This document shows, one piece after another, positions 1-13,800 of a stretch of 64,000 nt of DNA. Origin of the DNA: Phytoseiulus persimilis. Lineage: Eukaryota; Arthropoda; Arachnida; Mesostigmata; Phytoseiidae. Positions within the stretch are counted from its first letter, which is position 1. Each line of letters begins with the position of its first letter. The notes below the pieces were generated by a model, which made no database searches, was not told where the DNA came from, and worked only from the letters and a program-made list of their open reading frames with translations. The stretch lies in NCBI GenBank assembly GCA_037576195.1, contig CM075101.1, positions 30,256,001-30,320,000 of the forward strand, in the 5' to 3' direction. Position numbers and translations under genes: made by a program.

Positions 1-1005
1 TCCACCGAGTGAAGGCGATCGTGTTCGCGAGGTCGGCGAGCAGAGGAGCAACGTCGCCCGCAACATTTGTAACACGGAAGTTTATCCCGAATTTCGTTGC
101 TAGGGCATCGATGTGGAAGCGTCGACAATAAGCCGGAACGAAGGTTATCAAGTACGTTCTGCTCTCAATCGCGGCGATCTGATGACTTTTGTCGCAATGG
201 GTGGCCGTGATCAGCGCATCGAACGTGCCTGCTCTATAAACTTTCACTGTGGACAGAGGAAGAAGTGTTTGAAATTCTCTAAGCCTCGGAAGAAGACAGG
301 GAACGGAAGATAGAAAATAGGTTTGTGCGCGGGAGAAGTTATTCCTATGGGCTCGCGGAACTCACTCGCTTCGTTCAAGGATTTGATGAAAGTGGTTTTG
401 ACGCGAATCTTTGCTTCCATGAAATGTTCCAGAATTCCTCGCACTTCGGCTTCCGAAGTTAGAGCAGCGTCTTCGACGAAGATTGCTTCCGGAGATGAAT
501 ATTTGTTAGTGATTATTCGAGGGGCAAGGTCAAAACGACCGATGACCATGAATAATTCGATGAGCCGAGGAAGGTTCGGGACGCTCATGGAATGCTCATG
601 ATGCACTGATATTATTCGCGAGAACTAATGGCGGCCGACCTCAAGCTCGTGTGCTGCGCGAATCAATATAAACGTAGTTATTCTTCTTTGCACGTGAGCT
701 GCGATGTGCTCAGAAGATTGTGGGATGATTTCTCATTTACCAGCGTTAATCTCGAACGAAACCGAAGGCTTTGGACTCGCTGTCGTCGTAACGGCGGCAG
801 GAGTTTTCACTGTGGCTGATGTCGTGGCACTCGTCGCCGTCGTCGGACTCGGGTTAGGGGGTTCCGATTGAGTTATGGTCACCGCAGAGGGTTCCGAGGA
901 TTCGGGAGCCTTGCTACTGGTCAGGTCAGCGATACACATACGGTAGAAAGAGAAACTCAAGACGAAAATTAACAAGAAATGCCGAGGCCTCACCTCGGAC
1001 GCCAT
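1..1005 (-). CDS. secreted or receptor-like protein, 5' part (three exons, runs off window)
   Basis: I do not recognise the family. The model is exon 1 at 1005-741, exon 2 at 605-366 and exon 3 at 246-1, continuing past the window start. Both introns (740-606 and 365-247) are GT-AG and phase 1, and the frame is open through all three exons for about 250 residues. The start is the ATG at 1005, followed by a hydrophobic signal peptide (about residues 9-26). Next comes a Thr/Ala/Pro/Ser-rich, mucin-like stretch (about 28-80). The rest is a soluble-looking alternating alpha/beta region that resembles a ligand-binding ectodomain only in general texture. A receptor amino-terminal domain is possible but no motif proves it. 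The donor after exon 2 (GTGAGT) and the pyrimidine-rich acceptor before exon 3 are good. The 3' part of the gene is missing. Confidence 0.6.
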
Positions 1006-3299
1006 GGTGCCGAAACTTTTTGCGGAACAGGCGCGTACCGCGATGCTGAGTTCTCCCTAGAAAGGAAGGGAAAGAGGCGTGTCTTCGGGTGCCCTTGGAG
1101 GCGGACTTCGTTCATTCCATCGCACACGTTCCTCTCGCAGAGTGGGGGGAGGGGGGGGGGTGTTATTGATCCTCGTTCCTTCCTTGTTCCTCAGAGGCAT
1201 CCGTGACTGGAACTCGTTTCGCGGAGAAAAAACTGCACCTTTCCGTTGTGGCGGGAGCCGCTCGACGCGCTTCTTCGCTTTCGCTGGATCATGTACCTTG
1301 GAAAGTACCCCCAGATAAATTTATGCGCGTCCGAGAATCAGTGCACAGTAAAACCTCAATAGGAAGTCACGAGTGAAATTGGACTACCGGAGAAATTGCC
1401 CCCTGATTACCGAGATCGCTTCTTCTAGCAATAGAGATCAACAGCATCTTAGTCGCGTAATCGGACTCCCTGAGCAACGTGCCCACGAACCATCTCTCGT
1501 CGTGTGCGGCTGTATATCTGCGTGAGGGTGCCGATCTTCCCCCCAAGCGGCGGCGGCGGCTATCCTCGCCTGCGGAACTGGAATTCGACTAAAATACAAT
1601 GTCGTTCGAGGTGCCTTCAAGGTGGAAATTCATAGCAGACATATCAGCAAATAAGATGAGTTGAAGCTGCGCTCGAAGGATGTGCTCGTAGCGGCAAGAA
1701 CAGCATTACTTCAAAGTAGAGAATAATCTGTATGGAGTCAGCTCCTGATGATGTTAGATGCTCGAGACATTCCTTCGTTGACGGAGCTGAGCTGCATAAG
1801 TTCTGGACATTCGATGCTCTAGCTTAACGGATTCATGCTGGCGCCGCAACAGCTTTCTCCCACCTGGAACACCCGAAGAAGGAAAGCATGGGCTCAAAGT
1901 CGTTGTCGACACGCTGTTGTCCTCTTCTTGGGCCGTCCGCGTCCCGATCGCCGGGGGCCGGTGGAGCTACTCCGGCATTTGTCCGAAAAAAATGGTAACC
2001 TCGTGATGACAGCGAAATGACAGCGTCAGCAATCGGCTCCCGGGATCGAACTGCCCGCCCAGGCTCCTGACTTTCGCTCGGGACATGGCCAACAAAGCTT
2101 TACAAACGTGCGCATGTTGTGCCGATCGCTAGATTCTTCATGGGTTTGGCGACGCACCAATCAGATTCAAACATTGCCCAGGCTGGGATCTTCGCGACCG
2201 GACTCCTGGTTCCCCCGAAGATCCTGAAGGCCCCTCTTGCGAGTTTCAGTTTGGCCTTCGAGATGTCCCGCGAGCCGGCCTTTGGACGCCGCTGACATGG
2301 ATCTTTCCGCTATCTCGTCGGTCCGCGATGTTGCGACATCGAATTTTATAAACCAACTGCGACACCTGTGTTGAGATGAGAATCACGACACGCAATGGAT
2401 GACACGGGTCGATGACGGACCACTGAACTACCTTCGTGATGAACACGGGCGTTCTTTTGACGGATACGCAGGATTCCCTCCTTGCGTCCGAGGAAATAGT
2501 CCGACAATGTGTTGGAATGGACAAGCGAGGAGCCGTCCGATGAATCGAGATGGGTTCGTCTTTTTGGCCGTCTCTATGCTGGAGTGGTGCTGTATTAAAA
2601 ATGTTTTCCTAAGTAAAATGAATCCGAATCAGTCCCACTGCGGCGTTGTTTATATGAGAGCATTTATCTCATACAAAAACTTTGATTCTTCAGGTTGCAC
2701 AATACATCTCCCGAGCCATGAGTACATATGACTCATTGAGCCGTTTTCGACACTCCCGGCTTCATCTGAATAGAGAGGAATTGAGCGATTGGCGGGACAA
2801 ATGGCGGTATCCTTCGGATACAGCACCTGTTCCACGGGTCTTCGCGTCCAAGAGATATTGTCCAGATGCCCATGTTTACTCGAGCCATCGTGCTTGCAAT
2901 GAGTGTGACTGTTAGAGATCTCGTCTTTGATAGACCCATGATAGGACACCCAGCCTCGGAACTGACAAATGAGGTGACCGATCGGCGAGGAATGTGCGGC
3001 CTTCCGAGCCCTCCGCTCGAGCATTCTGCAACATTGTCCATGCAGAGTCAGGAATCGCATCGGCACAACGCAAGATTCCCATCGGGACGGAGGAGCGTCA
3101 GTTAAACATAAGAACGAGCTCTTGGCTCAGATGAATGAACTCTGGGGATTTTTGAGCATGAAGAGAGTTTATTCTGTTCGCGTTTTCAAGTCCTTCTCTT
3201 ATCTCCGCGGGTCAAGCGCCGGTATCCAAGTTTTCTTCAGCAGCTCGTCCGGGGGACCCTTGTCCCAGGGTGTGTTTTAGTTATCTATCTGTTGTATTC
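1006..3299. other. no gene supported; G-rich tract
   Basis: About 2.3 kb upstream of the gene ending at 1005. I see no exon with matching splice sites or recognisable protein. A G-rich run at 1143-1161 (two G tracts separated by one A) is the only low-complexity feature. The proximal part presumably contains the 5' UTR and promoter of the neighbouring minus-strand gene (inference). Confidence 0.4.
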
Positions 3300-3304
3300 A
3301 TGAT

Positions 3305-3610
3305 GTGGTACTCGTCCTTATCTCCAGTTCCCTCTCATATTTTTCTTTGATTTTCAAAATGGCAGATATCATGTCTGCAACTGCTTTCCAATTCTGAATG
3401 TTTACGAGCATGATGTCGACGATGTTTCCAGGTGTGGGTATACACTGTATCATACTTTCTAGTTTTCTTCGGTGCTCTGTGAATTTTGTGCAGTGGAAGA
3501 TAGTATGTTCCGGCGTGTCGTCTGTCCCGTCTACACAATGAACGCATATTGGGCTGAGCTCTGGGGATTTGAACTATCGCGCCCGATGGAAACTAGACGA
3601 ATCTGTGAAG
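3305..3610 (-). mobile_element. non-LTR retrotransposon C-terminal fragment (R1/I-like)
   Basis: Read on the minus strand, this stretch encodes the end of a retrotransposon ORF2. It has a C-x2-C-x8-H-x4-C zinc-knuckle-like motif (CVHC ... EHTIFHC), followed by the charged helical tail typical of R1/I/LOA-type elements (NWKAV...ILKIKEKYEREL) and a stop near 3305. Upstream of the zinc motif the frame breaks by one base around 3545, so this is a degraded fragment. The reverse transcriptase and endonuclease domains are absent. This is a different family from the elements at 52-61 kb. Confidence 0.7.
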
Positions 3611-4412
3611 GATGCGGCATATCAAAGACATTCGGTGTAATATCTCTCTTCCGTTATTTATTATGGTATTCGGTTACTCCTCAGTTGTTGTCGCCGTTAT
3701 TGTCCACATCTCTCAGGTCTCACCAGTTTTGTCTGTGACGTTGTCGCGGTGAGTGGGCTGTTGTTGTCGTTTCAAGCACAAACATTCATTTAAATGACAC
3801 TATACAATGTTCCGCACCAAAGTCGCAGTTACACAATTCTCAAGCAGCAAATAACAGCAGCCAGCAATTCACTCGTACTTCAGCTACCGAATAGCAAAGA
3901 GCCGGGACAGCTCCCGGACGCTTAGATCGCCTCACACTTCTTCGCGCATAACGTGATCTCCGGCCTCGCAGACTCGTAGGACGTCGGAACTCGCTCCCGA
4001 TTTCCCCGGATATTCGTCTGTGTGTAGGATTGTTGCTCGTGTTTCATCCGAGGACCTACGAACGATGCTCAGGAGGCGGCTACTGGCTCTTTCTATCTAC
4101 TCTCCTTACTCCTCGATTGTCGCTTCGTTTTCTTTGCCTCCGACATGATACCGCCATGATTCAGCTGGACTCTTCTGACCCCCTCCTCTCTTCCTCACAC
4201 ACACACGGTTCTAGAATGTCATCTCGTCTTCGCTGGCGTTGGTGTCCACTAACACATCACAAAACACTCGATGAAGGCTCGATACCTTCGATTGGCGCCA
4301 GGAGGGGGCTCGGCTCTGGCGTTTTCAAAGCGAACTTTGCAGCAATCCAGCAGGTCCGCCCGGTTGCTGACCTGTTTCCTTCCAAGTTCGTGTTCTGTTC
4401 TATACCGGACCT
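3611..4412. other. no gene supported; 3' flank of exchanger gene
   Basis: Probably the 3' UTR and downstream flank of the minus-strand exchanger gene. I did not find a clear AATAAA just after its stop codon. A short CA dinucleotide run occurs near 4195-4206. Nothing else is convincing. Confidence 0.35.
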
Positions 4413-7400
4413 CTAATAGTCGCTGCCACAAGATGGTGGGTTGGAATCGTCGAACACATTCAGCTGGTACATGCACGAGATCACCATGAAGATGAGATAC
4501 CACAAAAGTAGGATCACACCATAGGTATTGTTCATCTTCCAGCGAGTCGCATACGTCAGCGCGGGCACCAGAAATACGGTGAACAGCACGCACGCTGTCG
4601 AGTAAATCAAACCTGCGGAGCGCATAGGGCTTGAGCGTATCGATGATAGAATCAGAGTAATCGATGATGCCGAAGGAAAAATTTCTCGCCCTGAACGGGG
4701 TCGTACCTGAACTTTGAAGCTCCACTGTTGTTCCAGGCTTGATGATGGTTGTTTGAATGAACCACGGCAGGCCGAGGCCGACCAACACTTCGAAAATGTT
4801 CGTTCCCAGGACATAGCACACCGCCATGTCTCCGTACCCTTTCCGTACCACGAGAACCGAAGCCATAATATCTGGCAGTGTGACCGATATCGACAGGAAT
4901 GTCAGCCCGAGGACACTGTCCGGGATTCCGAATGTGTATCCTGGAATGATTTCAAGCGTGACTTCCACGTCGGGAGAAAATTTTTCCGGATGCGTCGAGG
5001 TCGCGACGGAACTGCTCGAAGAAGAACTCCATGGCAGCTCAAAACTCACCGATGATAGCCATCATCCACACGAGAATGTATGAAAACGCGGCGATGAAAC
5101 CACCGGACAATAAAAATGTGACCATGTAGTACTTTTCTAGCTCGGGCTTCTTGCAGTTCGGGATGAGGAATGAGAGCACGTATGAGAAAGGCATGGTGAT
5201 GACGTAGAATATTCTTCGAGGTACATTGAGATTCTCCCAAGCTTTGTGATCGATCGCAGGCTCGTCGATTGCGTTGGTTCCATTCTGAGCGTTCATGGCT
5301 GCTTCGAGTTGCTTCACGACGCTCGCGTCTGAAATACAAAACGTGAATCGTGAACCGCCACCGTGGAACCAGCTCCGGTTCCACCACTCGGAGCTCTAAT
5401 CATCATTCTGAAGACCGACTCGAATAAATCATTGTGAATCGTGTGAAAATCAAACATGAGCTTCAGCTGAGTCGTTAATCATTTGCAGGACATTTTTCCA
5501 GGCAACCGCGACTTCCGACGCGCGATCGAGTGCATCGGCTCACTCATGAAGAAAACACACACCAAATCGATTCCAATGCGTGGGATGAGGAAACACTTGG
5601 TCTCCGCTCTTCGATTCATTGTTTGGTGCTCAACGCACCTGTCCACCATCTCCTCGACGGGGAATGAAATCGATGAATAGTTGGATGAGATCCACTGGAG
5701 TCACTTACCAAGATTCGAAATAACCATGCTGTTGTCTTTGAAAGTTTTCATCTCGTTATCTCCATATTGGGTGTAACTCTGCACCGTTGTGATTTCGCCT
5801 GAGGAGTGTAAGGGCTCAGAATAAGCCCCAGAGAGTCTTGCCATATGTGGGCACCCATTCCCGATCAACACATGTCAGTTAGACTAATAGCACCAAATGA
5901 GAAAAGTCGGCAGATCGCCACGACTGATAAAAGTTGTTGATCGCCGCCATTTCAACGTGAATTCGAACATCTGTCCCGGTGCTCATTCATTGAAATCTTC
6001 CACAATCTGTCACGCTCCCAGGACAGTGAATAACGTGTGCAGTGTCAGTTACGTAAACGGTCGAGATTTTGCCTCGATAGAGCATGTTGCTTGTGCCTTC
6101 CCACGATACCATCTGAACGCTCTGATCCCTTGATGCAATAAATCTCGGATGGAAAGGTCGCTGTGACTTTGGTTCCCGCTACTCGTCTGCACCTTGTGAA
6201 ATCCAGCGGATAGACTTTACTCACTTCCGTTGTTGTCCTTGGCTTCAATGGGATCTTCCAAGTCCTGGATTCCGGTCACGTATTGGAAACAAGCCTCGAG
6301 GGGTCTATTGAAGGCCATCACGAGCCCGTATATCGTGTAGGATACGAGGCATACAGTGGCTTCGATCCTTGGAGTGGGAAGAAAATATGGGCATCATGAA
6401 TAGGTGGGAATTTATTCGTTCGGAACCATATCGGAAATGAAACGAGAGAGCTGCCCTTCCCAGAGCCGATGAGGAGAGCTTCCGCCCTCACTCTCACGCT
6501 GATTTAGCTTTACAACGATGGCTCGCGGGGGCTTACCAATCTATTTGATTGTCCATGAGCGAGCACAAAACTATGACCATGCAGAGGAGGAAGAAGAATG
6601 ACGATCTGTACAGGGGCCACGCATGTATTTCAACTGTGCGCTTTGCGAAGAGTGCCGAAACCGAGAGAACTCCAGCCGCGTTCAAGACCCCGGATCCGAG
6701 AGTGGTGGAGAGACCCAGATCGTTCTGGAATGCGAAACAGTCTGGATCTCACTGATCATCTAGCTAGCGTTGCTCTGGATTTTGGGCTGCCGGTCCCAGT
6801 TCGTCGGGGATCGGACTTCGAAAAGGCTATCGCTAGATCTCGACAGCCGCCGATGTGTGCCCAGGTTCTACATCAACCCGAGCAAATGGTGTCGCTCACC
6901 TCCACAACATTGACTCCGATCACAGAAGTAACCAGGGCAGGGATAGAGCTCGCGGCCGCCATGAATGTGCCTCCTGCGACGTCAGGGTCGATTTCCAGAT
7001 CTGATGATGATTTCAGGGGCTCTTAGTCAGTGATGTCAGTCAGGAACAGAATGAATCGGACGGAGGGGATCTTTGAGTTCGAAAATATTCCCCGCGCTAA
7101 CCCCCCTCAGTATCCTCTGACAGCAACAAGTTCGACTGATTCACGAATTGTCATTGGAACCCCATGTCACTTCCCGGTGCTGCATCTCGAACTATGTGTT
7201 TCAAGATTCCTTTTCCCACGGGATTAACAGCTTCACTTTCATATCTCACAACGCCGCGGTGCCCTGCTGGAGATCTGACTTACAGTTAATGAGGACGTGG
7301 AGCGCGGGCACGAAGTACTCTTTGCAGAGGACGGAGATGATGAGGACCATTGAGATGGCAGTCGCGATATGCACTATGACGCCGCCACGCGCGCGCATTC

Positions 7401-7835
7401 CAGCGTCGATCATGGGCCGCGGGAATTCCTCAATCGCAGCAGGTCCGCACTTCACTTCGGTTCCGTTGATGATGATTGTGTGACTGTGATCTGAGAGATG
7501 ACATCACAAAATATTTCAGTCTCTGTTCCGGGTCGCGTCACAGGTGTCTACGTGGACAGTATGCGCCTCGCCAGTTTTTACGTCATTACGCGTGGATGCG
7601 ACACTTTCTCTTCGAAACTTCAAGAAATATCGGAAGATTCCAAATCATGAAAACGGATGCTGTTCAGGATCGGTGGAGACTCACGTCTTGGCTTGACGTG
7701 CATGGTGACGTTATCTGCTCCTTGAAGCGTCTCGGTGACGACTTCTTCCGACTGCTCATGTTCGGCGGCAGCTAACAACGGTGATATCAAACAGATGAAA
7801 TAAATAACCAGAACGCAGAACTTATGCGTCTTCAT
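4413..7835 (-). CDS. potassium-dependent sodium/calcium exchanger-like protein (SLC24/NCKX family)
   Basis: Nine coding exons can be joined with agreeing phases: 7835-7685, 7490-7284, 7000-6900, 6724-6537, 6367-6225, 5798-5709, 5328-5050, 4940-4707 and 4612-4413. They give 1,593 nt, or 530 residues plus stop. NCKX proteins are plasma-membrane antiporters exchanging Na+ for Ca2+ plus K+. Seen here are an N-terminal signal peptide (1-23) with N-glycosylation sites (Asn42, Asn59), a first membrane cluster holding alpha-1 (about 124-180), a hydrophilic cytosolic loop (about 245-330) and a second membrane cluster holding alpha-2 (about 392-446). Conserved landmarks are EYFVPAL, DVAGGTFMAA and GDMAV. 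Oddly, alpha-1 reads SSIPAL where family members have SSAPEL, so the acidic ion-binding residue is Ala141. Alpha-2 keeps an Asp at 410 (TLPD) but reads NIFE (Glu437) instead of NIFD. Family membership is secure; transport activity is doubtful. Confidence 0.93.
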
Positions 7836-10800
7836 CCCGGCTCTGCAATGGAAAGAGTCTGAGTTCATTATTCCGTCGAACAACCCTCACTGTTCCAAGC
7901 CCACTCGTCAAAACGATTCCGAACCTGCATTCATGGGAATGGTTGTGAAGCTACATCCGGATCACAGACTTTCCTTGTGATCCAATCGCACACCTGAATT
8001 CGCTTTGTGCTCGAGATTTCGGAATTGTCTATAGTGAACACTTGTACAATGCACCTCTTCGGCCTTGGAGTGTCCTCGGTGGGCGCGATGCTTTGACTCG
8101 ATACGGATCGCCACTTTGCGAGAATCCGCGCCAGAACTCTCAGCAGCCAAGATTCATCAGATCCTCATCCCAGAAGAGCCGATCGGGAAGACCTGATCGA
8201 TCGAACTAACTACTGCGGAAGAGAGGGGGTCCGACGAAGAAGGAGCAGCGGAAACTCACATTTGGTGCGAGCAGAAACAACACAAACTTTCCCCCTAAAG
8301 AGGTCTGTAATGATCACTCAAAACAAGAATTCCGGAATGGGGCGAGTCGCCGTCTGAGTTCATGGCACGCGAAAAACTATTCTAATCCTTTTTTTCGGAG
8401 GCTCGAGACTTCTGCGTCCAGCGTGTCCCGTGTAGGACCTTGTGGTCTGTCCTTGAGTGGGCACCTTTGTAAATCGGCTGCGAAATTTTCAATCACTCCG
8501 AGAGCACATCAAGCAAACATCGAGCGAACCTCTGCCAAACCGAGTCACAACAGTTCGGGCAAACAAAAGAATGAATTTTACTGGCTTGACAATCGCGCCA
8601 CTCTGTCACCTGCGAATCCTCACAAAAGAAGCGCACGTCCACATGGGCTAGCCGCCAACGCTCGTAACATCGAGACCTTAGGTTTTTCCACTACTTTTTC
8701 GACTTCTTCCCTCCGCGAACTGTATAGACTAGAGTGCGAAACCGTTGGTTCCACAGGGAGCAAGCGACGCCGACGGCAGCGACTGCGGAAATCTTACGCA
8801 CGGGATTGGACTACCGCAGAAATTTTAAACTGAGTGAAGACGACAAACGGGCCGAGTTGGTACTGTAAACTTAGAAGTTTATGCAAAGGCTTCCGTCACC
8901 GGGTGTCTGATATTCCTATGACGTAGAGGCCCAATACATTATGGCTACTCGCTCGCTGAAGGCTCCACCGCTTGCTCGATGACACATGTAGGTAGGTGAC
9001 TGCAGCCTTCTGTAAAGCTGCTTCTGCCGTCCGTGAGTCCACAGTTTCTACGGCGGTCGATCGCTCGGTCGCTCTTTGACTGTCGCATCCTCCGTGGTGG
9101 TTTCTTTCGATGTTCACGAGACACTACCCGTCGCGCGTGCCTCATAGAATCAGACGACTGATCAGAAGGAGAGACAAAGCCGTGCCTGCAAGTCTCCAGA
9201 TCGATTCATTCAAAGGTCTATCCACTCTCATGGGTAAACACATGGGTTTCGAGGATGGATATGAATAAATGTCATCGACGTGCTGGACGCAGACAGTCAG
9301 CCGAGACTTCCTCATCGTTTGCTCTCACGGCTTCGGAGTTCGTCGAGCGACTTTACTGACAGTCCCTCACGTGATGCTCAAAGCGTCGATTGGAACATCT
9401 CTCACAAACACGTGCTGGCCTTCCGTCGAACACAGCATATGATGGACTGCATACCTAGTAACCTAGAAATGTGACGGACGAAGCCCCAGGGCCGTCTAGA
9501 TGTGGAAGGCTCCCTGTTTCTCGACAACCCCTAGCTTGTAGGATTCTGTCCCATGTGCACTTTCTGTACAGAACAGAAAGACTTGTTCGACTGTGTCATG
9601 AACTGTGTCATGACTGGCCGTGTCATGAGCTCATGACAGCGTTCTGATCCAGTTGTTTCTCCGAAGTCTTAAATCTGGGAAGTCCTACGAGAGCGAGTCA
9701 CCTTGGGCCAGGATCACCAAATCACTGTTCGCTGGGAAGCTGCGTGCTCCGCAATGCCGTCAAGTCGAACGCTGGGCCAGAATTTCCAGCTTCCCCGGGC
9801 CGTCAAATAGAAGGGAGGAATCAAATGGAACCGCGTACGGGGAATGTCCGGGTCCTTCGAGGGTTCTCTGAATGTCGTCGAGGAGAATTCGGGGCGTTGG
9901 GTTTGTCGATCTGTTCGTCCCCGAAAACCGCATAGTTCGTCCGGGATGAATTTCAGTTTCTTCAGTCACTCAGTTGGGCAGTGATGGTTCCCCCCAGAAG
10001 ATTCCAACTCTCATTGTTTTCCGCCATGTCATTCCAGAACTCGGGCTCCGTGGCGTCCCCGTCGCCCAGCTACTCTTTGGGTGACGCTCCAGACCTCATG
10101 CAGTGCCATCAGGGCACAGGAAACGGGAGACTCATGGCATGTTGGTCTCGAGATGTTTGACGCACGACGGATAAGGGCTCTCCTTCCCTTGACTTCTGAA
10201 GTTCGGATCAGGATTGCCCAATTCTTCAGAACAGACTATTTTCCTTCTTCTTCTTCTCGAAAAAAGTTCGTGCCACTCCGAGGGCAAGTACTCTGCTGCT
10301 GTATGGCGCATTGGGGGAAGCTATCGTATGCTCCCGTCGTCTTCGAGCTCCACGAGTGTGCCGCGTTGTTGTTTGTTCGGAGCTCGCAGGACAGCTCGTC
10401 CTTGAATGACTCGGTTGATCTAATTTAACAGCCGGATTCGAGCATCGCTGCTCACCTGACGTAAGTTTCTGTTCCAGCTCATACTTTTCGCAGATCCTGC
10501 TCGCCGGAATCTTGAGACGCTCCGCTGTTCGTACGCTGACGACTCTCGTCTTCGCACCAGCGGGACCGATGCTTCCCGTGGCACACCAGCATCACCGGGC
10601 TAGGGGGAATCCCCCGAAACTGAACCGGGTCGGTGTTTTCGCCACTTGCGAGTTGACTGCGGCTGATAGGCCACGGCCACCGTTGCAACTCGTCTACCTT
10701 GAGCTCTCATTCGATAAACTGGCATGTTCCCGGGACCATCATGAACAGAGCCCTGTCTCCCCAGATCTGGGGGTTCGTCCCGTAATGGTCGAGGGCAGTT

Positions 10801-13800
10801 GGCTCAATGTCTCGTATCTTGAAAGCCAAGCACTTGACGCTCTTTTCGCAACTCTGTCAGCCGATATTAGAGCAGTTTCCCGCCCGACGTACGGCTCTCG
10901 GTGAGCCTCTGTCCTAAGACTATTGATAGCTGGAGTCGCGTCGCTCTTGATTGTTTCGATTCCCGCAGTGAGTCGTGGAAGTTGGCGAGTACGAAGAGCT
11001 GTACTGGCGTTTTGGCGGACCCTTCTGCTCATCCTATGTCTCTGAACAGCGTTCCTTTCCATCCGGGCTAGAAACCGCGATGGGGAGCTGTTTCCCTCAT
11101 AACGGTCAAATCCGAAGTTTTTGGCCGCCTAATGCTCGGAACGACGCCGCTTCACTGATGCCACGGAGTGCAACAAGATCCACTGTGTCGGCTCGGGGAG
11201 ATGCGATGCGTATGTGACACCGGTCTTCCGAAAGTCGGACTTCGTTATACAGTCCTGGTCCTCGATGACAGTTCGGCTGGCGTCTACCAGTGCATGCACT
11301 TTCGGGGGATTTGGTCACCTTCAAAGCACGACGCTCTACCGATTTCGTTCCGTAACACTCAGTTATAAACGAAAGTCCGAGAATCTCCGTGTACGCAGCC
11401 TTCCCCGGCAGCACACGCCAGAACCACTGGATATCAAAGTCTTTGCTAGAACCTCACGTGACCTGCTGCGGGGCTCGCATCCTTCCGAAGGTCTCCTGAC
11501 TCGATCGCACTCACGGAGGCACAAGATTCTCCTCTCGGAGCTGTTTGCAGGTGACGCAACCGATTCGGAGCACTCGGGACGCTAATCCCATGATCGCGCG
11601 TGTCTCACTCAAAGGCCAAGAAGTATCGAGGTCTTGCATGCTCTCATGGGGTTCTCAAAAGCTTCCGTGAAGCTCTGTTAGATCACGGTGATTCAGTAGT
11701 GGAAGAGTTTTCAGAATTCAACTCGATCGAATCCGAGTTCTAAGGTTTACATGAGCGGAGACAAAACAGAATACAGACTGGAAACCTACAGAGGGTGAGG
11801 AGCGCTTAACTGTGCGAAGGATCCAAGAGAGGGGAGAGAGCGGAGAAGTTCCCGGGTCGCGGCTCCGCCGCACGAGATGTCGGGGCTCAAGTTTCGCTCT
11901 TTAATGACCAGCTCAGAACTACCGTGAATAGCGAGGAAATCTAAACTAACGTAAAGCGTAACCTGACGCGAGAGACGTTCCACTCTCTTGGTCTGGTACA
12001 CATTGATTGAACGGCGCAGTTGGAGCTGTTCGTGGTCGTTGTTGCCGGCGCTGCCGACTCCTCATGAGAAGGTTGATGGTAACAGTATATGCATACGAAG
12101 GTAAAGCAGGATTCCTGTCTGCTCTTGCATGTGTTCCCAGCCAGGAGAGGTGCATTCGGCCGAAGAGGAACTCACGGCAACTTTCTACTCAAACGCACGA
12201 GAAAACTCTCACGAGAGTCCGCATCGCAGGAGCACAACAAACCTTTTGCTGCGACGAACAGTGGAAGTAGTCGGAACTGCTCAGATCGGAGAGACCCTGA
12301 TACTGAGTTAACAAACGAAGTCCGCACCGGGAGGGTTTGATAAGCAACTGCTCGGCTGAGCCTATGTCGACACTACAGAAATGTTTGTGCTGGCCTGGCT
12401 GCGATTCAGCCGACTATGGTCCTCCGGGAATGGCAGAGCACATGTCACTTGCGGAGAATGGAGAGGAGGTCAAGATGCGGTCTCACAACTGACAAGTTCA
12501 TGTGATTCGCGTGCTTGCAAGCCATGTTCACCTCCGACCGCCGCGACGTCACCCACGCGTACATCAATCAGACCGTCGAGATGAACTGAAACAGACATTA
12601 TCGTCCTCGACGACTTTGAATCATCATCACCGCCATAGTGCTCAACCTGCTGAGAATTGGTGTTCTTCAAGACCCTTTCGTCCCACAGGCTCCGATGTAC
12701 TCGATTTCGCACGGTCAAGAGACCGGGCCGCCGACCGCCGCCAGTCGAAGATGATTTCATTCAGTCCATAGCGAATTGTTTTTCGACGGCTTCAGGCCCC
12801 CGTGCATCATTGTCGATTTCATAACCGTTCTATACGGAGTTCGGAACTCTCTTCTCTGGAGTTATCGCAAGTCAGGATGCAATAAGAGCGTAGGGTTCAG
12901 ACCCTCGAGCGCCATGATGCTCACGATTTGAGCATGATCATTCAGCTGCGATCGAACCGCTGTTGACATATTCCATTATCGGCAGATTTATAGGAAGTTT
13001 GGCCCAGCCCGACTGGGAACTCTGCTTCTCCACCGTCGACGAGACTCGTAAGGACTTCTGATAAAATGCAAAGCAAGGTCTCCGATGCCCCATGACGCTG
13101 TGAAACACGGCAAACATATGACTCTAATCGGATACTATGATCGACTGTCAGTTCTCCCGTGACCGACGTCTCATGACGCGTTTCCACCTGTGCACAAATC
13201 GATGTTCGTCTCATTAAGAAACAAAGCCGGCTCGATTTTTACATACTGTCGTTTCCTCGAATATTTCGACGGAGCCGAACCGCTCCCAGACTTTTGCTCC
13301 ACTCACATCCAAGCCTTACGAGTGCCAGGTCCTCTTGAACGGAGGGTTTGCAATGGTTCCCGGGTCGTCCACGCCTGGAACCTGCTTCCGAGATCTCGTT
13401 GACACGTTGGTAAAGCAGGCCACAGTGAGTCAATGCTCGCGAAAATCACAACATGGACTATTCATCGGTTTTTCACCCCTGGATTCGCAAGCGGCTGTCA
13501 GAGAAGAAGCTCCGCGATCCATCGATTACAGTCACAGGAGACGAATATGCGAGATATGACCAACTGTGCGACGAATTGAGGGCCAGCTGATTCTCGGAGG
13601 GTGAGTGAGCATTTTTTCCAAGCCTCAACTCGGTCGTTATCGGGTTCTGGTTTTTGTACGGAACTACGTGAGCGATAACTCCTGTTTCCCCGGAGAGTGG
13701 ACTTTGGATGAAACCGTGGGAACTCCTTATCCGAGCAAATGAAGTAATTTTACTACAGAGATCATCGAAAGCTGGTCCCTTCCGAATCACACATTCGCCA

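Noticed and set aside
6605..6608. an extra intron acceptor in the exchanger at 6606
   Set aside because: The CAG looks like an acceptor, but the frame is open straight through it and the conserved block upstream (from 6724) requires a continuous exon.
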